Part shown: positions 16,615 through 24,849 of the stretch, piece by piece
How the letters are laid out: every line of letters begins with the position of its first letter
Numbering within the stretch: the first letter of the stretch is position 1
Origin: Cloacibacillus sp.
Lineage (GTDB): Bacteria; Synergistota; Synergistia; Synergistales; Synergistaceae
Assembly (NCBI GenBank): GCA_036655895.1
Contig: JAVVPF010000020.1
Coordinates: 1 to 57,011 of the forward strand
Reading direction: 5' to 3'
DNA: 57,011 nt
Position numbers and translations under genes: made by a program
Notes under the pieces: generated by a model
What the model saw: only the letters and a program-made list of their open reading frames with translations
Told to the model about the DNA's origin: nothing
The model's database searches: none

Positions 16615-17610
16615 ATGCACCTTTTAAAAGAACCGATAAAAATCAAAAACGTGACGCTCAAAAACAGGCTCGTCATGCCGCCGATGGCTACGGCAAACGC
16701 GGAGGCTGGCGCCGTTACGCGTGAGCTGGAAGATTATTACGATGAGAAGTCAAAGGGCGGCCACATCGGCCTCATAATCCTCGAGCACAGCTATATCAGC
16801 CGCGAGGGAATGGCGGGGCCGCGTCAGATATCCATTTCACGGGAAAGCGACGTGGCGGGGCTTACGCGCATAGCGGAGGTCATCCATAAAAACGGTACAA
16901 AGGCGATAGCGCAGATAAACCACGCAGGAAGCGCGGCGGACCCATCCGTCACAGGACTTCCCGCGGTGGGGCCAAGCGCCGTAGCGAATATGAGCCAGGC
17001 TGGGATACCGGGCGTAGTTCCGCGGGAAATGACGGCGGCCGAGATAGAGGACGTCGTTGAAAAGTTCGCAGCGGCTGCTGCGAGAACGAAAGAGGCCGGC
17101 TTTGACGGCGTTGAGATACATTCCGCGCATTTTTATCTTTTGAACCAGTTCTATTCACCTCTTTCAAACAGGCGCGCGGACGCCTACGGAGGCTCCGTCA
17201 AGGGGAGGATAAAGATACATCTTGAAGTTATCCGCGCAGTTCGCAAGGCCGTCGGGGACGACTATCTGATAGCTCTGCGGCTTGGCGCCTGCGATTACGC
17301 ACCGGGCGGCAGCACGATAGAAGACGCCGTATACGCGGCCCGCTCCTTTGACGCGGCGGGGGTAGACCTGCTTGACATATCGGGCGGCCTCTGCCGCTAC
17401 ACGCGGCCGCAAGACACCGCGCCGGGATATTTCGGCGACGCAAGCGAAGCTGTAAAGAATGCGGTGCGGACGCCGGTCATATTGACGGGCGGCGTCACGG
17501 ATGCGGCCTCCTGCGAAAAACTGCTTGAAGAAAAAAAGGCGGACCTGATAGGAGTAGGCAGGGCCATCTTGAAGGATTCCGGCTGGGCGGCGCGCCAGTT
17601 GGATAATTAG
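16615..17610 (+). CDS. NADH:flavin oxidoreductase, Old Yellow Enzyme family
   Basis: The 331-residue TIM-barrel flavoprotein starts LLKEPIKIKNVTLKNRLVMPPM, as in OYE-family reductases. It shows QINHAGSAA (FMN/substrate histidine region), GFDGVEIHSAHFYLLNQFYSP (barrel and substrate loop), NRRADAYGGS and LTGGV..IGVGRAI (phosphate binding). It ends after the barrel, lacking the Fe-S and FAD domains of the 2-enoyl reductase subgroup. It would reduce an activated C=C bond. GGGAGG precedes the ATG. The histidine kinase gene starts 23 nt downstream. Confidence 0.88.
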   Translation: MHLLKEPIKIKNVTLKNRLVMPPMATANAEAGAVTRELEDYYDEKSKGGHIGLIILEHSYISREGMAGPRQISISRESDVAGLTRIAEVIHKNGTKAIAQINHAGSAADPSVTGLPAVGPSAVANMSQAGIPGVVPREMTAAEIEDVVEKFAAAAARTKEAGFDGVEIHSAHFYLLNQFYSPLSNRRADAYGGSVKGRIKIHLEVIRAVRKAVGDDYLIALRLGACDYAPGGSTIEDAVYAARSFDAAGVDLLDISGGLCRYTRPQDTAPGYFGDASEAVKNAVRTPVILTGGVTDAASCEKLLEEKKADLIGVGRAILKDSGWAARQLDN

Positions 17611-17633
17611 CGCGCGAAAATGTGTGATTTGAC

Positions 17634-18980
17634 ATGCTGAGGCAGGGTTGGAAGAAGTGCGCGGCCGGGGCTGCCATGATCGCGCTCTGGACGGGCAGCC
17701 TCACCATCCAGGCCACCTTTACGCCGGTTTATTCAAACCTCGCCTCTGCGGTGGCTCTTGACGAAGGCGCCTATCTGCTGCTTGCCGCGATGTGGCTGGT
17801 TGTCAACAACGCCGTGCGCGCTATATTTTTGTACAGCGGATGGTTTCTCTTCTCAGACGGCATTGCGGAGGCGACCGGCTCAAAGCGTGTCGCGTGGCTT
17901 TTGCCTCTCGCCGCCATCCCCATAAGCTACCTCTGCATACCGTTTCTGCACTTTCCGTCCGTCCCGCACTTTGGCGTGCCCGCCATCATAACGCTGACAA
18001 GCGTCTGGATACTTCAGTACATCTCTCGCGACGTAAGCCGCGCCGGATATAAATTCTCGGTGCAGGCTGTGTTGGTCTTTTCAATACAATGGCTGGACCT
18101 CATCCCGGTGCTTACGCCCTACGGCTTCGGCTGGGGAGAGCTGAGCGCCGCGATAAAGGAAACGGCGCAGCTAATGGAAAAGGACCATCTTCTGAACGGC
18201 GTATGCAGCCTCATCTTCGTCCTGAATACGGCGGCGGCGCTGCTGCTTGCGCGGCTCTTCGTCAGCTACGAGAAGCAGATAAAACAGCTGCGTCTCTTGC
18301 GCCAGCGCGAACGTGAGCTTACCGCGATGCGCACCCAGCAGACGCGTATGCGCCTCTACCAGGAGATGCATTATCTTGTGCACGACTTAAAACGGCCGCT
18401 TACCACGGTGCTCGGCCTTGCGGATCTGCTTTCGCTGTCGCGCGACGAAAACACGGCGAGCCACGCGCGCGCGATAGTGTCCGCGGCGGACAAGATGGAT
18501 AAAATGATAGGCGAGATAAAGAACCCCGACTCGATGCGCGAGACGACGGTAGCGGAGCTTGTCAACTACACGATGGCGCAGGTGCGGGTGCTGCCCTGGG
18601 GCGCGCTCGTTTCGGTGGAGATACCGCCGCCGCTTTCTCAAATGAAGCTCACGCTGAACGTCATCCGCATCTCGCGCGTTCTCGTCAACATTCTGGACAA
18701 CGCACGCCGCGCGGCAAGCTCCGCAAATGAGCCCTTCGTATCGCTTGGCGCAAAAGCCTCCGGCTCTACGCTCTCGTTTATAATAGAGGACAACGGGCCG
18801 GGCTTTGTCTGGCCGGAAAAAGGCGCCGTCTCAAGCTGGGGTTCCACCGGCCTTGGGCTTGCCTTCGCGAAAAAAGCCGTGGAAGGTGCAAACGGGAGCA
18901 TAAAGCACGAAAAAAGAGAGGGCGGGGGCGTGCGCTGTTCCGTAACGCTGCCGCTTGCTGAGAAAGAGGCTCAACAATGA
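17634..18980 (+). CDS. Membrane sensor histidine kinase
   Basis: The 448-residue protein has about six or seven membrane helices in the first 220 residues, with no recognisable extracytoplasmic PAS domain. A coiled linker follows (KQIKQLRLLRQRERELTAMR). The phosphoacceptor segment reads HDLKRPLTTVLGLADL with the His near residue 249. The ATP-binding domain has NILDNARRA (N box), EDNGPGF (G1) and STGLGLAFAKKAV (G2). It phosphorylates the response regulator encoded by the overlapping next gene. The ribosome site is weak, which suggests translation coupled to the upstream flavoenzyme gene. The signal is unknown; the membrane-embedded sensor suggests a lipophilic cue or transporter state. Confidence 0.9.
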   Translation: MLRQGWKKCAAGAAMIALWTGSLTIQATFTPVYSNLASAVALDEGAYLLLAAMWLVVNNAVRAIFLYSGWFLFSDGIAEATGSKRVAWLLPLAAIPISYLCIPFLHFPSVPHFGVPAIITLTSVWILQYISRDVSRAGYKFSVQAVLVFSIQWLDLIPVLTPYGFGWGELSAAIKETAQLMEKDHLLNGVCSLIFVLNTAAALLLARLFVSYEKQIKQLRLLRQRERELTAMRTQQTRMRLYQEMHYLVHDLKRPLTTVLGLADLLSLSRDENTASHARAIVSAADKMDKMIGEIKNPDSMRETTVAELVNYTMAQVRVLPWGALVSVEIPPPLSQMKLTLNVIRISRVLVNILDNARRAASSANEPFVSLGAKASGSTLSFIIEDNGPGFVWPEKGAVSSWGSTGLGLAFAKKAVEGANGSIKHEKREGGGVRCSVTLPLAEKEAQQ

Positions 18981-19609
18981 CGATAACGCTTGGAATAGTC
19001 GACGACGACGAAAATATCCTGTACACGGTGAAGGCGATGGCGGAAACGCTGGGGCATTCGATAGTGACGACGGAGCATCCGCGCGAGGCGCTTGAATGGA
19101 CGCGCAAGCGCGAGGTGGACATCCTGCTTGTAGATTACCACATGCCTAAGATGAGCGGCATAGACGTCGTGCGCGAAGCGCGCCAGCTCTCGCAGGAGGT
19201 CGTCCTCATCGCGCTTACTGTGGAGGAAAGTCCAGAGGTCGCGGCAAACCTCCGGCTTGCTGGAGCGGATGATTTTATAACAAAACCGGTGCGCCTTGCG
19301 GATTTTTCCTCGCGTATATCGCTGCACGCTGAGCTGCTGAAATACCGTGCGGACGCCAACTGGCAGGAGCGCACGAAGGGCCTTTCCGAAGAGACGGCGC
19401 GCCGCGTGCTTCGCCTCTTTGACGAAAAAAGCGGCCTCTCCGCAGCCGAAGCCGCCGAACGCGCAGGCCTTTCATACCCCGCCGCCCACAGATACCTCGA
19501 ACATCTTGTCAAGAAAAATCTTCTGACGCGCACGGCAGAATACGAGGACGGCAAAAGCGGACGCCCGAAGAATATTTATACAAGGCAGGACAATCAAACC
19601 ATTCGTTAA
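18977..19609 (+). CDS. Response regulator with C-terminal winged-helix domain
   Basis: The gene overlaps the kinase gene by ATGA. The 210-residue product has a receiver domain (1-120) with the acidic pair DDDE at the start, phosphoacceptor Asp near 53 in VDYHMPKMSG, and Lys in FITKPVRL. The C-terminal part (about 135-205) has DEKSGLSAAEAAERAGLSYP and HRYLEHLVKKNLL, followed by a wing with KSGRPKNIY. This resembles the DNA-binding part of CitB/DcuR-type regulators, which control acid uptake genes. The divergence-free gap to the next gene contains a long inverted repeat, a natural target. Confidence 0.88.
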   Translation: MTITLGIVDDDENILYTVKAMAETLGHSIVTTEHPREALEWTRKREVDILLVDYHMPKMSGIDVVREARQLSQEVVLIALTVEESPEVAANLRLAGADDFITKPVRLADFSSRISLHAELLKYRADANWQERTKGLSEETARRVLRLFDEKSGLSAAEAAERAGLSYPAAHRYLEHLVKKNLLTRTAEYEDGKSGRPKNIYTRQDNQTIR

Positions 19610-19662
19610 ATATTTCATTTAAAAGATAAAAAAGAGAATAAATCTGGACGCCATCCGCCATA

Positions 19663-19716
19663 ATGCCTACACTTAAATTAATCTAAATATTCTATATATA
19701 TTTAAGTGGGAGGCAT
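19663..19716 (+). promoter_or_regulatory. Long inverted repeat covering the ribosome binding site
   Basis: ATGCCT (19663-19668) and CACTTAAAT (19670-19678) pair with ATTTAAGTG (19700-19708) and AGGCAT (19711-19716). In RNA this 15-bp interrupted stem would bury the GGGAGG ribosome site of the next gene. As DNA it could be a response-regulator operator. Confidence 0.55.
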
Positions 19717-19721
19717 TCTTT

Positions 19722-20273
19722 ATGAAAAAGTTACAGATACTACTAGCCGCGCTGCTTGTCACAGCGCTCGCCGCGTTCTCCGCAGAGGCCGCGGAGGTTG
19801 CGCTCACCTCCGTCGGGCAAAGCTCCGACGCGATGATGATACGCGTCATCCTCAAATCGCTGAAGATAGCGCCAGATTATGACGCCGTGATGAAGCCCGA
19901 GGCTCTCACAAACCAGAAGGTGCTGATAGCCGTCGTGGGCGGCAGCTCCAAGGGCCTTGGCGCCGCCGGCATCAACAAAGAGGACGAAGTCAAGCGCGCC
20001 GACGCGCTGATCAAGGCCGCGAAAAGCAAAAAAATGAAAATAGTGATGATGCACATAGGCGGCGAGGGCCGTCGCGGCACGCTTTCAGATTTCTTCATCA
20101 CCTCAGCCGTTCCGAACGGCGACGTACTCATCCTAGTTGACGGCGCAAACAAAGACGGCCTCTTCGACAAACTGACAAAGGCAAAAAAGATCCCCGTCAA
20201 GTCCGCGGCAAACGTAAACGGCGCAAAGGCCCCTCTTAAAGAGGTCTTGGACGGTTACGGAGTGACGAAGTAG
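19722..20273 (+). CDS. Secreted DUF6305-like protein
   Basis: The 183-residue product has a signal peptide (KLQILLAALLVTALAAFSAEA) and a compact Rossmann-like domain with SVGQSSDAMMIRVILK, VLIAVVGGSSKGLGAAGI and MHIGGEGRRGTLSD. I associate this pattern with the DUF6305 family that accompanies DctM-like permeases in anaerobes. It is probably an exported substrate-binding or accessory component of the permease encoded 6 nt downstream. The name rests on recalled family resemblance and should be confirmed. Confidence 0.65.
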   Translation: MKKLQILLAALLVTALAAFSAEAAEVALTSVGQSSDAMMIRVILKSLKIAPDYDAVMKPEALTNQKVLIAVVGGSSKGLGAAGINKEDEVKRADALIKAAKSKKMKIVMMHIGGEGRRGTLSDFFITSAVPNGDVLILVDGANKDGLFDKLTKAKKIPVKSAANVNGAKAPLKEVLDGYGVTK

Positions 20274-20278
20274 AAGTC

Positions 20279-21565
20279 ATGGAATGGTTCTGGCCGGAGG
20301 GTTTCTACACCCTCCTTATGATAGGCGTCTTCGCTTTCGGCGCCTTCGCGTGGAAGCTGCCGATCGCGGTCGCAATGGCGGCGGCCGCGATCGTGGGCGC
20401 GCTTGCCGCGGGAGAGGGCATACCGCTGCGCCATCTTGTTGAGGGCGAGTTCGGCTATGTGAACACCATCCTCGTCATAGCGACGGCGATGATGTTCATG
20501 AAGGTGGTGCTTGCCACCGGCCTGCTGGATTCGCTATCCGCCTGGATGATCCGCCGCTTCAGACGGTTCCCCGCGCTGCTTGCCTTCGGCATCATGTTCA
20601 TAATCATGATACCGGGCATGATAACCGGTTCGTCCACGGCGGCGGTGCTCACTACGGGCGCGCTCGTTTCGCCGATACTGATGACGCTCGGCATGTCGAA
20701 AGTGCGCACGGCCGCCGCGGTCTCAATAGGCGCGCTGCTTGGCATGATAGCGCCGCCGGTCAGCATCCCCGCGATGATAATCTGCGCGGGCGTCGACATT
20801 CCCTATGTCGGCTTTGCCGTGCCGCTTATGATATGCACCTTCCCGCTCGCCGCGCTCTTTGCGCTTTTTATGATCTACCCCGCGATACGCAAATTTTCGG
20901 ACGAAGCGGCGCTTGAGGCGCAGCTCAAAAAGATGCAGACACACCCTCTGAACCTGAGGCTCATACTTCCCGTCGTCGTGCTCGTCGTGCTATTTGCGGC
21001 AGACCAGTACCTCGCAGGCAGGCTCCCCGGCATGGGGATGCCGCTCATCTTCCTGCTCTCCGCGCTTTCAGGGCTGCTTTCGGGAGTTAAATTCAACATT
21101 TACGAGACGGCGACAGAGGCCGTGGACGACGCGCTTCCCGTCATGGGCATATTGATGGGCGTCGGCATGTTCATCCAGGTGATGACGCTCATAGGCGTGC
21201 AGGGATTCATAGTCGTATCCGCGCTGAGCCTGCCCTCGTGGCTGCTCTACGCAGGCATAGGCGTCTCAATGCCGCTCTTTGGCGCCGTATCCTCGTTCGG
21301 CTCCGCCTCCGTGCTAGGCGTTCCGTTCCTGCTTGCGCTCTTGCAATACAACTCCATAATCGTAGCCTCCGCGCTGAGCCTCATAGCGTCGCTTGGAGAC
21401 CTAATGCCTCCGACGGCGCTTGCCGGCATCTTTGCGGCGCAGGTGGTCGGCGAGGAGAACTATTTTAAAGTGCTAAAAGTCTGCCTCATTCCGGGAATAG
21501 TCATTGCTCTCTGGGGCATAGTCGTAATACTGATGAGCGGCCCCATCGCCGCGTTGATTTTCTAA
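20279..21565 (+). CDS. DctM-like (IT superfamily) membrane transporter
   Basis: The 428-residue protein has about eleven to twelve membrane helices. Family-typical segments are GMITGSSTAAVLTTGALVSP, IGALLGMIAPPVSIPAMI and the second-half counterpart FGAVSSFGSASVLGVP and LIASLGDLMPPTALAG. Such inverted-repeat hairpins are the transport core of TRAP large subunits and related ion-coupled carriers. No classical DctP or DctQ gene lies nearby. Instead it is flanked by the DUF6305-like exported protein and a 47-residue membrane protein, which may replace them. Substrate is probably an organic or amino acid. Confidence 0.82.
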   Translation: MEWFWPEGFYTLLMIGVFAFGAFAWKLPIAVAMAAAAIVGALAAGEGIPLRHLVEGEFGYVNTILVIATAMMFMKVVLATGLLDSLSAWMIRRFRRFPALLAFGIMFIIMIPGMITGSSTAAVLTTGALVSPILMTLGMSKVRTAAAVSIGALLGMIAPPVSIPAMIICAGVDIPYVGFAVPLMICTFPLAALFALFMIYPAIRKFSDEAALEAQLKKMQTHPLNLRLILPVVVLVVLFAADQYLAGRLPGMGMPLIFLLSALSGLLSGVKFNIYETATEAVDDALPVMGILMGVGMFIQVMTLIGVQGFIVVSALSLPSWLLYAGIGVSMPLFGAVSSFGSASVLGVPFLLALLQYNSIIVASALSLIASLGDLMPPTALAGIFAAQVVGEENYFKVLKVCLIPGIVIALWGIVVILMSGPIAALIF

Positions 21566-21580
21566 AGGGGAGGAACTGAC

Positions 21581-21724
21581 ATGACATTGATATATCGTTT
21601 GATACTGCTGTTGGTCCTCATTCTTGTGCTGCGCTGCATGTTCCGTGAGCGTTCTTTCTGGAAACAGGTCACGGCGGCGATGGTCGTAATACCGCTCGTG
21701 CTGCGCCTGCTGATGCTTAAGTAG
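21581..21724 (+). CDS. Small membrane protein, 47 residues, in transporter operon
   Basis: This gene encodes MTLIYRLILLLVLILVLRC..., with two hydrophobic helices (about 3-18 and 31-45) joined by a charged hairpin (RERSFWKQ). AAGGGGAGG sits 6 nt before the ATG. The gene starts 15 nt after the permease stop, and the next gene begins 9 nt after its stop, so it is a tightly packed operon member. Its size and location suggest a small subunit of the transporter, comparable in place but not in sequence to DctQ. Confidence 0.75.
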   Translation: MTLIYRLILLLVLILVLRCMFRERSFWKQVTAAMVVIPLVLRLLMLK

Positions 21725-21733
21725 GAGGAGCGG

Positions 21734-22876
21734 ATGATGGAATATAAAGTAAAAGGTACAAAAACAACCGCGCTCGTGCTCTGCGCCCTCTGCGCCGCCG
21801 TCTGTTGGTACAGCGCCGCGCAGTTCCTGCAAATGCGCAAACCTGATCTTCTAATACCGGCCGCGGGCTTTGTGGAACATAAGCTCTCCGAATGGGAGCC
21901 GGCGCTCAAAGGCACCAATATGGACACGCCCGTCTTCATCCAGCAGGGAGAAGAACCGGGAGGCACAGTCTACGTCGAAGGTGGGATACACGCCAACGAG
22001 CCGGCCGGCTTCATGGCCGCGGTGCTGCTTCTTGAACGCGCGCAGGTCAAAAAAGGAAAGCTTATAATCGTCCCATTTGTCAGCAACTCGGCGCGCACGC
22101 ATAATTCCCCGCAGGACGCGGCTCCGCAGTCGTTCAAGATAGAACAGCCCGGAGGAAAATTCCGCACCTTCAAATTCGGCTCACGCGCCACCAACCCGGT
22201 TGATCAGTGGCCCGACCCAGATATCTACATACACAACCCATCCGGCCAGAAACTTGACGGCTCGTCGCGCAGCAACATGAACCGCGCCTATCCCGGGGAC
22301 GGAAACGACGGCGTCACGCAGCTTGCGGCGCTTGCCGTGACGAACCTTTTGAAAAAGGAAAAGGTGAAGCTTGCCTTCGACCTTCACGAGGCATCGCCGG
22401 AATATCCAGTAGTCAACGCAATGGTGGCGCATGAAAATTCTATGGAGCTTGCCGCGATGGTCTGCATGGAGCTTGAAAACAACGGCATCCCGATGCGCCT
22501 TGAACCGTCGCCCGTCAACCTGCGCGGTCTGAGCCACCGCGAATGGGGCGACAGCGTGCCCGGACTTATGCCGCTTCTTATGGAGTCCGGCAACCCGTCC
22601 CAGGGCCGTCTGCGCGGCCGCACCGATGAGGCGCTTGTGCTCACGGGCCGCGACAAAGCCTACGTCAAAGCCGCTAAAATGGGCCTTTTGTTCATTCCAT
22701 ACGAAGGCGACCAGCCGATAGCGCTGCGCACCGCGCGACACGTAACAGGCGTCCGCACCGCGATGGAAATGTTAAAAGACGTATCGCCCGAAGACGCCGT
22801 AATCGTAGAAAATATCCCGTCCTACACAGAGATAAAAGACGGCGGAATAGGCAAGTGGCTCAACACGGAAAAGTAA
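21734..22876 (+). CDS. Membrane-anchored M14-like zinc carboxypeptidase / succinylglutamate desuccinylase family protein
   Basis: The 380-residue protein has one N-terminal membrane anchor (TTALVLCALCAAVCWYSAA) and a catalytic domain. Likely zinc ligands are His and Glu in GGIHANEPAG (about 86-95) and His in FDLHEAS. NMNRAYPG holds the substrate-binding Asn-Arg typical of the family. The enzyme would hydrolyse an amide bond releasing an acidic or amino acid product outside the cytoplasmic membrane. ATGs at 21734 and 21737 are both possible; GGAGG lies just upstream. It closes the DUF6305/permease operon, suggesting that it prepares the substrate for uptake. Confidence 0.75.
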   Translation: MMEYKVKGTKTTALVLCALCAAVCWYSAAQFLQMRKPDLLIPAAGFVEHKLSEWEPALKGTNMDTPVFIQQGEEPGGTVYVEGGIHANEPAGFMAAVLLLERAQVKKGKLIIVPFVSNSARTHNSPQDAAPQSFKIEQPGGKFRTFKFGSRATNPVDQWPDPDIYIHNPSGQKLDGSSRSNMNRAYPGDGNDGVTQLAALAVTNLLKKEKVKLAFDLHEASPEYPVVNAMVAHENSMELAAMVCMELENNGIPMRLEPSPVNLRGLSHREWGDSVPGLMPLLMESGNPSQGRLRGRTDEALVLTGRDKAYVKAAKMGLLFIPYEGDQPIALRTARHVTGVRTAMEMLKDVSPEDAVIVENIPSYTEIKDGGIGKWLNTEK

Positions 22877-22948
22877 ACGGTTTGCAGTAAAGCCAAAATA
22901 TGCGTTTTTATGTATCACAAATATAAAGGAAGTATGGGAGGAGTTTTT

Positions 22949-24706
22949 ATGTTGAACAAAATCAAGAAACAGCTTTTTATGTTCCTGATTGCGCTGATAT
23001 TCGCGCTGTCCGCGTGGAGCGGCGCAAACGCGGCTGCTGTGCCCACGGTGCCGAACAAGGCGCACGACGTATACGCCAAGAACGGAATGGTGTCGGCGGC
23101 GCACGAACTGGCTTCAAAGGCGGGCCTTGAGATAATGAAAAAAGGCGGAAACGCCATCGACGCGGCCGTTGCAACGGCGCTCGCCCTCAATGTGGTAGAA
23201 CCGTACAACATAGGCATGGGCGGCGGCGGCTTTGCGACAGTTCGTTTTGCCAAGACCGGAGAGGTCGTATTCATCGACTTCCGCGAAGTGGCGCCCGCTT
23301 CGGCGCGCAAAGATATGTACGCCTCAGAGCAGGCTAAAAAAGAGAGCTGGTCGGCGCGCGGCGGCAGAGCTGCCGGCGTGCCTGGATTCCTCGCTGGATG
23401 GTTCTTCATCCTTGAAAAATACGGAACGATGTCCTTCGGAGAGGTCGCGGCACCCGCGATAAAGCTCGCGGAAGAGGGCTACGTATGGACAGAGGGACAG
23501 ACGGGCACTCTACAGGGTTCCTACTATGAAGATATCTACAACTTCAACAACGAAGGCAAAAACGTACCTTACTTTGTTGACGGACTGCCCCGCGAAGCTG
23601 GCACCGTCATCAAGCACCCCGGACTGGCCAAAGCTTTCCGCCTCCTCGCGAAAGACGGCAAAAAAGCTTTCTACGACGGACCTATCGGCGAAGCCCTTGT
23701 AAAGGCAGTCAACGATTCCGGCGGAAATATGACCATGAAAGACCTCGCAAACTACAAAGTCCTAGTCAGAAAACCTGTAGAGGGAACATACCGCGGCTAT
23801 AAGATATACTCCTCCGCTCCTCCGTCGAGCGGCGGCGCGCACGTCATCCAGCTGCTCAACTTCATGGAGAATTATGACATCAGCAAAAAGAAAGCGGGTT
23901 CCCCAGAACTTATGGATATGTGGGGCAAGGCGGAGAGAATGGTCTTTGCCGACAGAGACAAGTATATGGCGGACACGGACTTCGTAAGCGTTCCCCTCGA
24001 AGGCATCACCTCAAAAGAATATGCGAAAACGATGGTCAAGCAGTACGACCCCAACTCAAACCTCCCTGCACAGGGAAAGCCCGGAGATCCGTGGGCCTTT
24101 GACAAGACAAATAAAAAAGTCTCCCATATAGGCGACACTGGCCCCGAGCATTTCTCAACGACGCACTTCTCGACAGTAGACAAAGACGGCAACATCGTAG
24201 CCGCCACAAACACCATCAACTATTGGTTCGGCTGCAAAGTCATGCTCCCCGACTATCAGATTTTTGTAAACAACCAGATGGACGACTTCTCATCGAACCC
24301 CAAAAGCGTAAACGCGCCGGAACCCGGCAAACGTCCGCTCTCTTCCATGAGCCCGACAGTCATGCTGGACCCTCAGGGCCGTTCGTTCATGACCCTAGGT
24401 GCCTCCGGCTCCAGAATGATACTGACCGTAGTCGCACAGGTCATCTCCAATGTCATAGACCACAAAATGACAATGTCCGAAGCAATCGAAGCCCCCAGAA
24501 TCTGGAACGACATGGACGGCGAAACGATACTTGAAGCGACGGCTGGAAAATCCGTAATCGACGCTCTTACGAAGAAGGGATACAAACTCAATCTCGGAGA
24601 GACCTACCACGGAGTCTGCCAGGGAATCATCTTCGACCATCAAAAAGGCATGATGGACGCGGCGGCTGACCAGCGCACCGGAACAGGAATGCCGGCGGGG
24701 TTCTAA
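22949..24706 (+). CDS. ggt: Gamma-glutamyltransferase, first copy
   Basis: The 585-residue exported proenzyme (signal peptide LFMFLIALIFALSAWSGANA) matches the family length. The large-subunit start NGMVSAAHELASKAGLEI and the active-site region STTHFSTVDKDGN are clear. The Thr near residue 404 becomes the N-terminal nucleophile after self-cleavage. NNQMDDFS and KRPLSSMSPT bind the gamma-glutamyl group. It cleaves glutathione and other gamma-glutamyl compounds outside the cytoplasm. The start is the ATG at 22949, as GGGAGGAG lies 5 nt upstream. The upstream in-frame ATG at 22910 would disrupt the signal peptide. Confidence 0.93.
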   Translation: MLNKIKKQLFMFLIALIFALSAWSGANAAAVPTVPNKAHDVYAKNGMVSAAHELASKAGLEIMKKGGNAIDAAVATALALNVVEPYNIGMGGGGFATVRFAKTGEVVFIDFREVAPASARKDMYASEQAKKESWSARGGRAAGVPGFLAGWFFILEKYGTMSFGEVAAPAIKLAEEGYVWTEGQTGTLQGSYYEDIYNFNNEGKNVPYFVDGLPREAGTVIKHPGLAKAFRLLAKDGKKAFYDGPIGEALVKAVNDSGGNMTMKDLANYKVLVRKPVEGTYRGYKIYSSAPPSSGGAHVIQLLNFMENYDISKKKAGSPELMDMWGKAERMVFADRDKYMADTDFVSVPLEGITSKEYAKTMVKQYDPNSNLPAQGKPGDPWAFDKTNKKVSHIGDTGPEHFSTTHFSTVDKDGNIVAATNTINYWFGCKVMLPDYQIFVNNQMDDFSSNPKSVNAPEPGKRPLSSMSPTVMLDPQGRSFMTLGASGSRMILTVVAQVISNVIDHKMTMSEAIEAPRIWNDMDGETILEATAGKSVIDALTKKGYKLNLGETYHGVCQGIIFDHQKGMMDAAADQRTGTGMPAGF

Positions 24707-24740
24707 CGTCACAGAAAAAATTTTCAGGCAATAACACTGC

Positions 24741-24773
24741 AAAGGCACAGCCGTTTTCACGGCTGCGCCTTTT
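24741..24773 (+). terminator. Terminator between the two ggt genes
   Basis: Positions 24741-24753 pair with 24760-24772 (13 bp with one mismatch) and are followed by TT. The second ggt therefore probably has its own promoter or depends on readthrough. Confidence 0.75.
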
Positions 24774-24849
24774 GTGGTAACGTTGCATAGAATAACAGCG
24801 GCGCATTTGCGGATGATTTGCAGTAACTATAAAACGAGGAGGTAACAAA

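Noticed and set aside
22881-24826. Shared TTTGCAGTAA as a promoter element of both ggt genes
   Set aside because: At the second copy it lies only about 24 nt before the ATG, too close for a -35. A duplication relic is more likely.
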